64,000 bases of DNA from assembly GCF_000252125.1 (NCBI RefSeq), contig NZ_AHKF01000010.1, positions 124,001 through 188,000 of the forward strand. Reading direction: 5' to 3'. The notes under the pieces are model-generated. The model did not search any database, was not told the origin of the DNA, and saw only the letters and a program-made list of their open reading frames with translations. This document shows, piece after piece, positions 41,114-50,718 of the stretch; position 1 is the first letter of the stretch, and each line of letters opens with the position of its first letter. This DNA is from Flavobacterium frigoris PS1. Its GTDB lineage: Bacteria > Bacteroidota > Bacteroidia > Flavobacteriales > Flavobacteriaceae. A program made the translations under genes and the position numbers.

Positions 41114-43237
41114 ATGAACAACATACAATTCATCTCAAAAACAGTTGCAACAGCAGCAATTAATATTCAAAAAACGGTGCAACTTTTACAGGAAGATTGT
41201 ACGATTCCGTTTATTTCCCGTTATCGTAAGGACAGTACAGGAAATCTTGATGAAGTACAAATTGAAAATATAGCAAAACTTCAAAAAGAGTACGAAGCAA
41301 TTGTAAAAAGAAAGGAAGCTATTTTAAAATCTATTGATGAACAAAATGCACTAACTCCTGAATTAGATAAAAAAATCCAACAAAGTTTTGATTTACAAGA
41401 ACTGGAAGACTTTTATTTACCTTATAAAAAAAAGAAAAAAACTAAAGCCGATATGGCACGTGAGAAGGGATTAGAACCCTTGGCAAAAATTATCATGTCG
41501 CAAAATAACGATGATGTTGACTTTATGTCTACTCAATATTTGAACGAAAATGTAGTAAATGAGGAAGCGGCATTACAAGGAGCACGCGACATTATAGCCG
41601 AATGGATTAATGAAAATATATATGTTCGTAAGCAATTACGACGTTTATATGAACGCAAAGCGACAATCACCACTAAAGTTGTAAAAACTAAAAAGGACGA
41701 TGAAGGAGCCCAAAAATTCAATCAATATTTTGATTGGGCAGAACCATTGACAAAAGCGCCATCACATCGATTATTAGCGATGTTGCGTGCCGAAAATGAA
41801 GGTTTTATTAAGTTTAAGGTCGAAGTTGATATTAATGAAGCTTATGATGTTATAGATGCATTAGTTTTAAAAAGCCAAAATAAAACCACGACACATGTAC
41901 AACTAGCAATTGAAGACAGCTACAAACGACTATTGAATCCTGCGATTTCAAATGAAGCTTTGCAAGAAGCGAAGGCTAAGGCTGATGCCAATTCGATTCA
42001 GGTTTTTGCCAATAATCTTGGACAATTGTTGCTTGCACCGCCATTAGGAGAAAAACGAATTTTGGCTATTGATCCCGGTTTTAGATCTGGATGTAAAATC
42101 GTTTGTTTGGATGAAAAAGGAGATTTGCTATACAACGAAACTATTTATCCGCACGCTCCGCAGAAGGAGGAAACGATGGCAATGAAAAAAATCCGTTCTA
42201 TGGTTAATTCCTATAAAATTGATGCTATTTCGATAGGAAATGGAACTGCTTCAAGAGAAACGGAGTTCTTTATCAAGAAAATTGCTTTTGACAAACCGGT
42301 TCAGGTATTTATCGTTTCAGAAGCCGGAGCGTCTGTATATTCAGCATCTAAAATTGCACGTGAAGAGTTTCCTGATTATGATGTAACCGTTCGTGGATCA
42401 GTTTCTATTGGGAGACGACTTTCAGATCCACTGGCTGAATTGGTGAAAATTGACCCAAAAGCCATTGGCGTAGGCCAATACCAGCATGATGTAGATCAAA
42501 GCAAACTAAAGGAAGAATTAGATAATACTGTAGTTCGTTGTGTGAATTCTGTGGGAATAAATATCAATACTGCAAGTAAACATCTATTAAGTTATGTTAG
42601 TGGAATAGGGGAGAAGCTCGCCGAAAATATTGTCAATTATAGATCAGAAAATGGTCCTTTTGAAAATAGAAAACAGCTTAAAAAAGTACCTCGATTGGGA
42701 GAAAAAGCCTACCAACAAGGGGTTGCCTTTATTCGGATTTCGAATGCAAAAAACCCGCTGGATAATTCGGCAGTCCATCCTGAATCCTATACTATTGTGG
42801 AAAAAATGGCTAAAGATTTGAAACTGACCGTAAATGATTTGATTGCCAATAAAGAGAAAACTGCCTTAATAAAACCAGAGAACTATGTTACGGCAGAAAT
42901 TGGTTTATTAGGATTGAAAGACATTATAAAAGAACTAGAAAAACCGGGATTAGATCCCAGAAAATCAGCCAAAGTATTTGAATTTGACCCGAATGTTAAA
43001 ACGATAAAGGATGTAAAATCGGGAATGATTTTACCCGGAATTGTGAATAACATCACCAATTTTGGTTGCTTTGTGGACATAGGTGTCAAAGAAAGTGGAC
43101 TGGTTCATATCTCTCAACTTAAATCAGGCTTCGTAAGTGATGTAAACGAAGTGGTGAAGTTACACCAGCACGTTCAGGTAAAAGTGAGCGAAGTGGACGA
43201 GGATAGAAAACGTATTCAGTTGACGATGATAATTTAA
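41114..43237 (+). CDS. tex: Tex family transcription accessory protein
   Basis: The 707-residue protein has the Tex layout: an N-terminal helical region (FISRYRKDSTGNLDE near residue 34, YLPYKKKKKTKADMAREKGL near 95), a YqgF/RNase H-like domain with AIDPGFRSGCKIVCLDEKG, a helix-hairpin-helix (VSGIGEKLAENIVNYRSENG), and a C-terminal S1 RNA-binding domain (GMILPGIVNNITNFGCFVDI). It binds nucleic acids and influences transcription elongation and stress tolerance. Terminated by a strong hairpin. Confidence 0.97.
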   Translation: MNNIQFISKTVATAAINIQKTVQLLQEDCTIPFISRYRKDSTGNLDEVQIENIAKLQKEYEAIVKRKEAILKSIDEQNALTPELDKKIQQSFDLQELEDFYLPYKKKKKTKADMAREKGLEPLAKIIMSQNNDDVDFMSTQYLNENVVNEEAALQGARDIIAEWINENIYVRKQLRRLYERKATITTKVVKTKKDDEGAQKFNQYFDWAEPLTKAPSHRLLAMLRAENEGFIKFKVEVDINEAYDVIDALVLKSQNKTTTHVQLAIEDSYKRLLNPAISNEALQEAKAKADANSIQVFANNLGQLLLAPPLGEKRILAIDPGFRSGCKIVCLDEKGDLLYNETIYPHAPQKEETMAMKKIRSMVNSYKIDAISIGNGTASRETEFFIKKIAFDKPVQVFIVSEAGASVYSASKIAREEFPDYDVTVRGSVSIGRRLSDPLAELVKIDPKAIGVGQYQHDVDQSKLKEELDNTVVRCVNSVGININTASKHLLSYVSGIGEKLAENIVNYRSENGPFENRKQLKKVPRLGEKAYQQGVAFIRISNAKNPLDNSAVHPESYTIVEKMAKDLKLTVNDLIANKEKTALIKPENYVTAEIGLLGLKDIIKELEKPGLDPRKSAKVFEFDPNVKTIKDVKSGMILPGIVNNITNFGCFVDIGVKESGLVHISQLKSGFVSDVNEVVKLHQHVQVKVSEVDEDRKRIQLTMII

Positions 43238-43251
43238 ATATTAGGCAATAA

Positions 43252-43290
43252 AAAAAGCCAGTTTCAATGTTAAGATGAAACTGGCTTTTT
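43252..43290. terminator. Bidirectional terminator between tex and a barrel gene
   Basis: A perfect 15-bp stem (43252-43266 with 43276-43290) ends in T-runs on both strands, 15 bp after tex and 16 bp after the convergent barrel gene. Confidence 0.92.
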
Positions 43291-43305
43291 AAAATTATTG
43301 AATTT

Positions 43306-43911
43306 TTATAGCTGAATAACTCCACCCAAGTTGAAGCTATAGCCTCCGTTTACTATACGTTCTTGAGAAGCTTTATTGATATTAGTTAATCCATTAAAAA
43401 ACTGAGCGTCAATTAAAATACCAAATTTATCATTAATTCCAATTTTATACCCGATTCCATAGGTAAAACCTAATTGGAAAGACTCTATGGCGCTTTCGGG
43501 GATATCTGTTGTATTTGCATTTTCGTTAAATTTTGCACTAGTCAAAAAGGAAGGACTTAATCCAAAATTCAAGTTCCATTTTCGAGTGCTACCGAAATGC
43601 CAGTTGGCGTTAAGGGGAATACTCAAATAATTCAATTCGTCTTCGTAAAAATTTCCTGCAAATTGATTCTTCGAACCCATTTTATCAGCAATCAATCCTG
43701 AACGCAAACTCCATCTGTTGTTAAAGTAGTAATCAACAGTTGCTCCTAGTTCGACTCCAGCATTATAATCGCTGTTATCGTTTCCATTAAACTCACCGAA
43801 GCTAGAAGCTCCAATTTTTGGAGTAATTTCAATTGTACCCTTTTCTTTAATTTGAGCATTTGCAAATCCAAAAGTAGCCAAAGCTACCAATGACAAAAAG
43901 ACTTTTTTCAT
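43306..43911 (-). CDS. Outer-membrane beta-barrel protein
   Basis: The 201-residue protein has a signal peptide (MKKVFLSLVALATFGFANAQ) and an eight-strand barrel pattern with GVELGATVDYYFNNRWSLRS in the middle and GYSFNLGGVIQL at the end. Such porin-family OMP_b-brl_2 proteins are frequent in Flavobacteriia. No specific role can be read. It is flanked by terminators on both sides and is probably monocistronic. Confidence 0.85.
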   Translation of the reverse strand: MKKVFLSLVALATFGFANAQIKEKGTIEITPKIGASSFGEFNGNDNSDYNAGVELGATVDYYFNNRWSLRSGLIADKMGSKNQFAGNFYEDELNYLSIPLNANWHFGSTRKWNLNFGLSPSFLTSAKFNENANTTDIPESAIESFQLGFTYGIGYKIGINDKFGILIDAQFFNGLTNINKASQERIVNGGYSFNLGGVIQL

Positions 43912-44055
43912 ATAAATTATTTGTTATGTTTTTGTGAGTAAATATAACAAGTAATAACTTTCAAAGAGCATAAATATTATTGAGCCTCTTATAATTTATT
44001 GAATAGGGAAATGGAAATAGTGGATATTCAACTGCTTATGATAAATTAAGTGCAT

Positions 44056-44087
44056 AAAAAAAGTCCCGAAATTTCGGGACTTTTTTT
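44056..44087. terminator. Terminator of tatA
   Basis: A perfect palindrome (AAGTCCCGAAA/TTTCGGGACTT with flanking A and T runs) centred at 44071/44072. It overlaps the tatA stop and terminates minus-strand transcripts. Confidence 0.9.
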
Positions 44088-44268
44088 ATTTTTTTTCGTT
44101 TTCGCTATCTTCTTTTTTATCAGTTGAAGGCTCTTCTTTAGCGGCATTTTTAAATTCTTTAATTCCGCTTCCTAATCCTTTCATTAATTCTGGAATTTTT
44201 TTACCTCCAAAAAGTAATAAAACAACTGCTAATATAACTAGGATTTCTGTAACACCAAATCTTCCCAT
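44086..44268 (-). CDS. tatA: Twin-arginine translocase subunit TatA/TatE
   Basis: From the ATG at 44268 the protein is 60 residues; the upstream frame to 44316 would prepend 16 polar residues before [10 protein letters not shown] and is rejected. The single membrane helix [20 protein letters not shown] is followed by the hinge and amphipathic helix [19 protein letters not shown], the TatA signature, and an acidic tail. It forms the Tat export channel with TatC, which is not in this window. Confidence 0.95.
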   Translation of the reverse strand: MGRFGVTEILVILAVVLLLFGGKKIPELMKGLGSGIKEFKNAAKEEPSTDKKEDSENEKK

Positions 44269-44481
44269 GATTGAATAATTTATGCCGAAGCAAATTTGTA
44301 ATGAATCTTGCGACAAAGGTAAATAGAATAACTTAATATGGATTCAATTTAAGTCAATTATTTAATTTCAATAACGTTAAAAATATATTAAAGTTAATTT
44401 ACCATTAGGATTACGACCTTAGTTTGCAGTAAAAGTTCTTTATTGACATTAATTATTATATTTGTAACATAAAGAAAATGT

Positions 44482-44982
44482 ATGTCAAAAAAGAGGTTGA
44501 AAAGAATAAAACTCCACAATAAATTATTCGTAAAAAACCGTTTGGTGATTTTGAATGAGGATACTTTTGAAGAAATTTTCTCATTGAAATTGAACTTGAT
44601 GAATGTTTTTATAGTGGCTTCTATTGGGGCTATTTTATTGATTTCAATCACTACCTTTATTATCGCCTTCACACCTTTACGGGAGTTTATTCCCGGTTAT
44701 TCCTCATCTAAATTAAAAAGGGATGCAACGGAATTAGCATTAAAATCAGATTCCTTAACCGTAGCATTAAGGAAAAATGAAGCTTACATTCTATCCATTC
44801 AAAAAGTACTTAATGGGCAGCTGGAATACGCAAAATTCAATAAAGATTCTATATTGTCATCCAGCGATGAACCGCTTCCTAAAGTAAAATTATCTGCCTC
44901 AGAAGAAGAATTAGAGCTGAGGGATCAAGTGGCAAAAGAGGAAAAAAAATCCTTGCCGACGAGCCCAAAAAAGAAGAAGTAA
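44482..44982 (+). CDS. Short M23-peptidase-like membrane protein lacking the catalytic domain
   Basis: The 166-residue protein has a basic N-terminus (MSKKRLKRIKLHNKLF), RLVILNEDTFEEIFSLKLN, one membrane helix (about residues 41-62) followed by AFTPLREFIPGYSSSKLKRD. That is the N-terminal part of a family of Flavobacteriia M23 metallopeptidases known to me. It ends after EEELELRDQVAKEEKK with a Lys/Pro tail (PTSPKKKK), so the LytM peptidase domain that should follow is missing. No remnant of it is seen downstream. It may act as a regulator or scaffold. Confidence 0.7.
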   Translation: MSKKRLKRIKLHNKLFVKNRLVILNEDTFEEIFSLKLNLMNVFIVASIGAILLISITTFIIAFTPLREFIPGYSSSKLKRDATELALKSDSLTVALRKNEAYILSIQKVLNGQLEYAKFNKDSILSSSDEPLPKVKLSASEEELELRDQVAKEEKKSLPTSPKKKK

Positions 44983-45052
44983 ACTTTAAACCACAAAAAA
45001 ATTTGTTTCTTTAAGTTTTTGCGGGAAATATCTAAAAAATCACTACTATATA

Positions 45053-46540
45053 ATGTCAGTAAAATCAATTGCAGCAAAATTATTTGCACAAAAAATATAT
45101 AAAAAAACGCAGGCTTGGGCGACGAATCCTGTAGCGAGTCAACAGGCTGTTTTTAGAAACCTAATAAAAGAGGCGAAACAAACTGAATTTGGTTTGGATC
45201 ATAAATTTGCTGAAATAAAAACCTTCGAGGATTTTGCTAAAAATGTGCCCATTCGGGATTATGAAGATTTAAAAAACTATGTTGAAAAGGTGGTTAACGG
45301 TCAAGAGAATATTCTCTGGAAAGGGAAACCACTTTACTTTGCCAAAACTTCGGGAACTACTTCAGGAGCAAAGTACATTCCGCTTACAAAGGAGTCCATG
45401 CCTTATCATATTGAGGCTGCTCGAAATGCTATTTTGCATTATATAAACGAAACGGGAAACGCTGATTTTGTTGATGGGAAAATGATTTTCCTACAAGGAA
45501 GCCCTATTTTGGAAGAAAAGCACGGAATACAATTTGGACGATTGTCAGGAATTGTAGCTCATTTTATTCCAAAATATTTGCAAAAAAACCGAATGCCTTC
45601 ATGGGAAACCAATTGTATTGAAGATTGGGAAACTAAAATTGACGCAATTGTTGATGAAACCATCAACGAGAACATGACTGTAATTTCAGGAATACCTTCT
45701 TGGGTACAAATGTATTTTGAAAGATTGCATCAAAAAGGAGGAAAGAACATAGGTGACATTTTTAAAAACTTTAATTTGTTCATTTATGGGGGCGTAAATT
45801 ACGAACCTTACAGAGCCAAATTCGAAAATTTGATAGGTAGAAAAGTTGATTCTATTGAATTGTTTCCAGCGTCAGAAGGATTTTTTGCTTACCAGGATTC
45901 TCAAAAAGAAAAGGGAATGTTACTGTTATTGAATGCGGGGATTTTTTATGAATTTGTCAAAAGTGACGAATTTTATTCTGATAAACCAAGACGTTATACG
46001 ATTGGAGAAGTTGAATTGGGCGTTAATTATGTTCTGATAATCTCGACTAACGCGGGACTTTGGGGATATAATATTGGGGATACAGTACAGTTTACTTCAT
46101 TAAAACCGTATCGAATTATCGTTTCGGGTCGAATCAAACATTTTATCTCTGCTTTTGGAGAACACGTTATTGCTAAGGAGGTAGAAAGTGCTCTACAAGA
46201 AGCGGTGGAAGGAACGTCTGCTAGAGTGAATGAGTTTACAGTTGCGCCACAAATCTCACCTGATAGCGGATTACCTTATCATGAATGGTTTATTGAATTT
46301 GAAAATGAACCAGATGACATCTTTGCTTTTGCGGAAGCAATCGATAATGCCATGCGAAAACAAAACATGTACTATGACGATTTAATTGTTGGAAACATCT
46401 TGCAAAAAGTAGTTATCACAAAAGTGACTAAAAATGGTTTTCAGGACTATATGAAATCGATAGGGAAACTGGGGGGACAAAATAAGATACCAAGACTTTC
46501 TGATAATAGAAACATTGCGGATTTACTAAGCAAGGCATAA
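45053..46540 (+). CDS. GH3 auxin-responsive promoter family protein (acyl-acid-amido synthetase-like)
   Basis: The 495-residue protein has the GH3/ANL adenylate-forming signatures: the nucleotide motif KTSGTTSGAKYIPLTKE (about residues 98-114), NLFIYGGVNYEPYRAKF, ELFPASEGFFAYQDS, and AGLWGYNIGDTVQFTSL followed by the hinge GRIKHFISAFGEHV. Plant GH3 enzymes link carboxylic acids to amino acids via an acyl-adenylate; the bacterial substrate is unknown. It starts 70 bp after the M23-like gene and precedes the DUF6909 gene by 35 bp, probably one operon. Confidence 0.92.
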   Translation: MSVKSIAAKLFAQKIYKKTQAWATNPVASQQAVFRNLIKEAKQTEFGLDHKFAEIKTFEDFAKNVPIRDYEDLKNYVEKVVNGQENILWKGKPLYFAKTSGTTSGAKYIPLTKESMPYHIEAARNAILHYINETGNADFVDGKMIFLQGSPILEEKHGIQFGRLSGIVAHFIPKYLQKNRMPSWETNCIEDWETKIDAIVDETINENMTVISGIPSWVQMYFERLHQKGGKNIGDIFKNFNLFIYGGVNYEPYRAKFENLIGRKVDSIELFPASEGFFAYQDSQKEKGMLLLLNAGIFYEFVKSDEFYSDKPRRYTIGEVELGVNYVLIISTNAGLWGYNIGDTVQFTSLKPYRIIVSGRIKHFISAFGEHVIAKEVESALQEAVEGTSARVNEFTVAPQISPDSGLPYHEWFIEFENEPDDIFAFAEAIDNAMRKQNMYYDDLIVGNILQKVVITKVTKNGFQDYMKSIGKLGGQNKIPRLSDNRNIADLLSKA

Positions 46541-46575
46541 AAGAATTACATTTGAATATCAATACTAATAAAAAA

Positions 46576-48255
46576 ATGAAAGAAACTAAAAATATATCAC
46601 GTTCAAGAGCACAGGAATCATCTGCTGCTATAGAGAAAATGTACATTACAATGCGCCATTTATTCAATAGGGGTTTTTATAAACCAATGGGAATTTCTGG
46701 AGACACGTTGCGCGAAGCTTTATTAGCTTTACGCCCAGAAATATATGGAAATATTGCAGAAGAAAAAGTAGAGTTAAACGGTTTATTGTATGTTATTGAG
46801 CGTCTTCCTCTGGGAATTGAGGAATGTAGATTTATTAACCTTACTTCAGCTGAAGGCTACTCTAAATCTCATTTCCAGGCAATTATTCCTCCAAAAAGGA
46901 AGCGAAATTGTTATCGTATTGATGAGGAACAAATGAATGTGGAAATTACTCGTGGACGTTCAGATATTTATGATATTTTAACGCATTTGACTTTTATTTT
47001 TATCGAAAGTCATAAAATCAGAAATCGAGTTTTACTGGATGATGCCGGAGAAGTTTCACGCGATTGGATGAAATTGCAGCAGGCAGTCTCCCAAAATAAG
47101 AAGTTATCACTTGTAGAAAAAGAGAAAGCGATCTCACATACTGCTAATATTCTAGGGAGAACCTTTGAGGAAGTATTGGACATATATGATGCCTTTGGAT
47201 CGATAACTGCACCAGATCGCTTTTTGCATGTTATTTACTGGTTAGGGAAATTGGCCATTGAAGAAATTATAGATAATAATAAAAGAACTATCACTTTTAG
47301 CCCAATTTTAAGGGAACGACTAGGACATCATATTCATGGCGAAATATGGGCTACTAACATTAAGGAGGTTTTAAAGGAAAAGCATCTTTTAGATCGTCCA
47401 ATCCATGTTATAAGTGCTAATATGCATAGTGTGATGAATTCTATTTTTGCCACAACCGTATTAAAATCGAAGTTTAAAGAGAAGTCTGATTTCTTTATTT
47501 ATGAAGAATTAAGCAAATCTGGCGCTAATGAAGTTCGAAACAAAGTAGAGGAAGTGGCCTTAAAACACGGCATGATTTCAATACCGGATACTTCTGGAAC
47601 TAATATTGACGTGCAAATTTTTGATACTGCCAAAATTAATTGGGAGCACTCTTCATTTCCAACAGCGAAATTAGGAGATAAAAAACCAGTTTTAATCGTA
47701 ATGGATTATGCTTTTGGAGAACAAGCCTATGAAACGATTGATGAGTTATTAAAACCGTTCAAAAAAGATACGCTACTTAATGTGGAATCCGTTTCTATAA
47801 TGGGGAAAGCTGGTATTCTTGAAGGAGGAAAGGGAGACATTATGATTCCAAATGCACATATCAATGAGGGAACTGCTGATAATTATTTTTTCGAAAATGA
47901 ACTAACAGCTGATATGTTTGAAGGAAATGATATTGCGGTTTTTGCTGGGCCAATGGTTACTGTATTGGGAACTTCGCTGCAAAATAGGGATTTGTTAAAA
48001 TTTTTCCATGAATCTACTTGGGGAGTAATAGGTCTTGAAATGGAAGGTTCTTATTATCAAAAAGCCATTCAATCTGCTTCAAAAATTAGAAAAAGTGTAC
48101 CACAAGATATAAAAGTAAGATATGCCTATTATGCTTCAGACAATCCATTGGAAACAGGAAGTACCTTGGCTTCAGGTGGACTTGGAACAACAGGAGTAAA
48201 GCCCACTTATTTGATTACCATTAAAATATTGGAACAAATTTTCAACGTAAAATAG
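46576..48255 (+). CDS. DUF6909 family protein with nucleoside-phosphorylase-like C-terminus
   Basis: From the ATG at 46576 the protein has 559 residues (a TTG at 46552 would extend it by eight). The N-terminal 250 residues are helical with RHLFNRGFYKPMGISGDTLR and FIFIESHKIRNRVLLDD. The C-terminal half contains SIMGKAGILEGGKGDIMIP and GLEMEGSYYQKAI (about residues 485-497), closely resembling the EMEGxxY motif of PNP/UDP phosphorylases and AMP nucleosidase. I assign DUF6909 by recollection; a nucleosidase or phosphorylase activity is inference. It lies between GH3 and the polysaccharide cluster. Confidence 0.75.
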   Translation: MKETKNISRSRAQESSAAIEKMYITMRHLFNRGFYKPMGISGDTLREALLALRPEIYGNIAEEKVELNGLLYVIERLPLGIEECRFINLTSAEGYSKSHFQAIIPPKRKRNCYRIDEEQMNVEITRGRSDIYDILTHLTFIFIESHKIRNRVLLDDAGEVSRDWMKLQQAVSQNKKLSLVEKEKAISHTANILGRTFEEVLDIYDAFGSITAPDRFLHVIYWLGKLAIEEIIDNNKRTITFSPILRERLGHHIHGEIWATNIKEVLKEKHLLDRPIHVISANMHSVMNSIFATTVLKSKFKEKSDFFIYEELSKSGANEVRNKVEEVALKHGMISIPDTSGTNIDVQIFDTAKINWEHSSFPTAKLGDKKPVLIVMDYAFGEQAYETIDELLKPFKKDTLLNVESVSIMGKAGILEGGKGDIMIPNAHINEGTADNYFFENELTADMFEGNDIAVFAGPMVTVLGTSLQNRDLLKFFHESTWGVIGLEMEGSYYQKAIQSASKIRKSVPQDIKVRYAYYASDNPLETGSTLASGGLGTTGVKPTYLITIKILEQIFNVK

Positions 48256-48264
48256 AATTATAAT

Positions 48265-49248
48265 ATGAGTACAAACGTACCCCAACATAATCCTAACGAT
48301 CAAGAAATTGATTTAACACAAATATCCAAAAAGATAAGATGCTTTTTTCAAGGAATTAATACATTGATTTTCAATTGTATTAGGTTTTTTGTGAAAAATG
48401 CTGTTGTGGTTGCCATTTTGTTGATTGTTGGATTTGGGTTGGGATTGTTTTTAGATAAAACACAAAAAACCTACGATCATCGAATTATAGCGACACCAAA
48501 TTTTGGAAGCACCGATTATTTATATTCTAAAATTGATTTGATTCAATCTAAAATTCGCGAGGGAGACACTGTTTTTCTTAAAGAGGTTGTTGGGATAAAG
48601 AAGCCTAAAGAAATAATGAAAATTGAGGTCAAACCAATAAGTGATGTTTATAAATTCATTGAGAATAAACCCGAAAATTTTGAACTTATCAAGTTGATGG
48701 CGGAAGCTGGTGATATAAATAAAATCCTCGAAGATAACTTGACAAGTAAGAATTACAGCTTACATACGATTACTTTCAAAACCAACAGAACAACAAATGA
48801 TTCAGAAACAGTGCAGCCTATCTTAAACTATCTGAACCAAACGGAATACTATGAAAAGGTACAAAAAGAGACGGTGCGTAATATTCAAATAAAAATGAAT
48901 CAAAATGACACTATTATTTCACAAATAGACGGCGTTTTGAATGGTTTTTCTAATATGGTAAATGGCACTCAAAAAAGTGATAAACTGGTTTATTATAATG
49001 AAAATACCCAGCTAAATGATGTTATTAAAACCAAAGAAATGTTGATTAATGATCAAGGAAATTATAGAGTGACATTAGTTGGATTAAATAAAATTATAAA
49101 GGACAATAGTGCCACATTAAATATTGAAAATAGAAAGTCAATCAATGGTAAATTAAAACTGGTTTTGCCAATTTTGTTTTTGTTTTCATTTATTTTCATA
49201 CACTTATTTTCAAAGTATTATAAAAGTCAAATGAAAAAGCACAATTGA
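48265..49248 (+). CDS. Wzz-like polysaccharide chain-length determinant
   Basis: The 327-residue protein has two membrane helices near its ends (residues about 47-67, KNAVVVAILLIVGFGLGLFL, and 296-316, LKLVLPILFLFSFIFIHLF) enclosing a periplasmic helical domain. This is the Wzz/PCP topology; there is no cytoplasmic kinase domain. It should set the length of the polymer made by the Wzy-like protein at 51752. It starts the polysaccharide cluster, 9 bp after the DUF6909 gene. Confidence 0.85.
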   Translation: MSTNVPQHNPNDQEIDLTQISKKIRCFFQGINTLIFNCIRFFVKNAVVVAILLIVGFGLGLFLDKTQKTYDHRIIATPNFGSTDYLYSKIDLIQSKIREGDTVFLKEVVGIKKPKEIMKIEVKPISDVYKFIENKPENFELIKLMAEAGDINKILEDNLTSKNYSLHTITFKTNRTTNDSETVQPILNYLNQTEYYEKVQKETVRNIQIKMNQNDTIISQIDGVLNGFSNMVNGTQKSDKLVYYNENTQLNDVIKTKEMLINDQGNYRVTLVGLNKIIKDNSATLNIENRKSINGKLKLVLPILFLFSFIFIHLFSKYYKSQMKKHN

Positions 49249-49337
49249 TATAATTTCTTTCAAAACACTTCAGAATCAAACAGGCATTTAATTAATTTCA
49301 ACAAATACAATTTCCTGAAATTTCGAAAAAAATCAAT

Positions 49338-50642
49338 ATGGGTTTCAATAAAATAAAAAAAAATCCAATTGTTTTACAGAGTTTTACAACTATGTTTTTA
49401 AGAATTATAGGAGTAGTCACTCTTTTTGGGTTTTCATTGTTTTTAACCCATAATTACGACCCAAAAATCATTGGTCAATTTGACTTTATAAGAATGGTTC
49501 TATTGGTTCTAAGCAGTATTTGTGTTCTGGGTACGGATCAATCCATACTATATTTTACCGGTATTTTAAAAAGCAGCAATGAAACAGAAAAACTGAAGGC
49601 GATTTATAAAAAAATTGTTGTGCTGATTTTTTCAATTTCTATATTGGTATTGACTGTTTTTTTTATCATTGGTCAAGATAGAATTAATCTTTTTTTTAAT
49701 CAAAAAGGTACTTATTTACTTATAGCTAAGGCCGTTGTTGCTTTGTTTTTCTATTCAATAACCTTATTTAATACAGAAACAATCAGAGCATTAGACAAAA
49801 TTTATATTGCTGAATTGTTTAGAAACACCTTTAAGTATGTTTCCGTTATTATTGGTGCGGTGGTCTTGTTTTATATCCATCAGGAAACGTATTTGGTTGA
49901 TACTTTTTTAATCGGGTTTGTTGCCCTTGCGATGATAACGACGGTTATTGTTTTTCGACTTTTTAAAAAACAAAAAAAGGATTCAGTTATAGCGAAAGCC
50001 ACTGATCTTTTTACCTACTCTTTTATCGTCCACAAATCATATCCTATGGCTGTTAGCAACTTAGCTATTTTCTTGATGATGACCTTTGATGTAGTGTTTT
50101 TGAAAAAGTTTAAAGGGGATGAAATGGTGGCCTATTATTCTATTGCAATGAAGTTGGTTTCTGTTTTGTTTATGATTAATAACTCAGTCTACATCTCTGT
50201 TTCTTTAAAAATTGCGCAACTTTATACGGAGAAGAATCGAACAGAATTAGTAAAAGTATTGAAAGAAAGTGCCAGAATCATCGTTATGTTGACATTGCCC
50301 GTGGTTTTAATTGTTTGTTTGTTTTCCGAAGATATTTTATATTTCTTTGGAGAAAACTATATAGAAGGGAAGCAAGCGCTTTTGATATTAATGCTGGGAC
50401 AGTTGTTAGCTTCTTTTTTTGGAGTTTCTGCGATCTATTTAAATATGACGGGAAGGCAAAGTACTTTCCAAATCGTCTTGATTTTTGCGGTACTACTTAA
50501 TTTAATTCTAAATATTATATTAATCCCAATGTATTCACTTACAGGAGCAGCAATTGCTTTTGTTTTGAGTTTATTTTTTTGGAATATAGTTACAACAATA
50601 TATATTTATAAAAAAGATAAAATATTGGTGCTATTTCATTAA
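49338..50642 (+). CDS. Oligosaccharide flippase family protein (Wzx-like)
   Basis: The 434-residue membrane protein has about 12-14 helices in the MOP/MATE superfamily pattern: SFTTMFLRIIGVVTLFGFSLF at the N-terminus, VVFLKKFKGDEMVAYYSIAM in the middle (the 'D...YYSIA' element) and GVSAIYLNMTGRQSTFQI near helix 10. It should flip undecaprenyl-linked repeat units across the inner membrane. It is followed 76 bp later by the next cluster gene. Confidence 0.9.
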   Translation: MGFNKIKKNPIVLQSFTTMFLRIIGVVTLFGFSLFLTHNYDPKIIGQFDFIRMVLLVLSSICVLGTDQSILYFTGILKSSNETEKLKAIYKKIVVLIFSISILVLTVFFIIGQDRINLFFNQKGTYLLIAKAVVALFFYSITLFNTETIRALDKIYIAELFRNTFKYVSVIIGAVVLFYIHQETYLVDTFLIGFVALAMITTVIVFRLFKKQKKDSVIAKATDLFTYSFIVHKSYPMAVSNLAIFLMMTFDVVFLKKFKGDEMVAYYSIAMKLVSVLFMINNSVYISVSLKIAQLYTEKNRTELVKVLKESARIIVMLTLPVVLIVCLFSEDILYFFGENYIEGKQALLILMLGQLLASFFGVSAIYLNMTGRQSTFQIVLIFAVLLNLILNIILIPMYSLTGAAIAFVLSLFFWNIVTTIYIYKKDKILVLFH

Positions 50643-50718
50643 AATGCGATCCAAAATAGCAGTGATTTTTGAACCGAATTATTCACAAACAAAGTAAGGT
50701 TTTCTACAAATAGCAAAA

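Noticed and set aside
42355..42370. CACGTG core within tex as another parS
   Set aside because: Only about 11 of 16 bases match and flanks are unlike the consensus.
50676..50686. TTATTCACA in the gap before the EpsG-like gene
   Set aside because: Single occurrence, no other boxes nearby.
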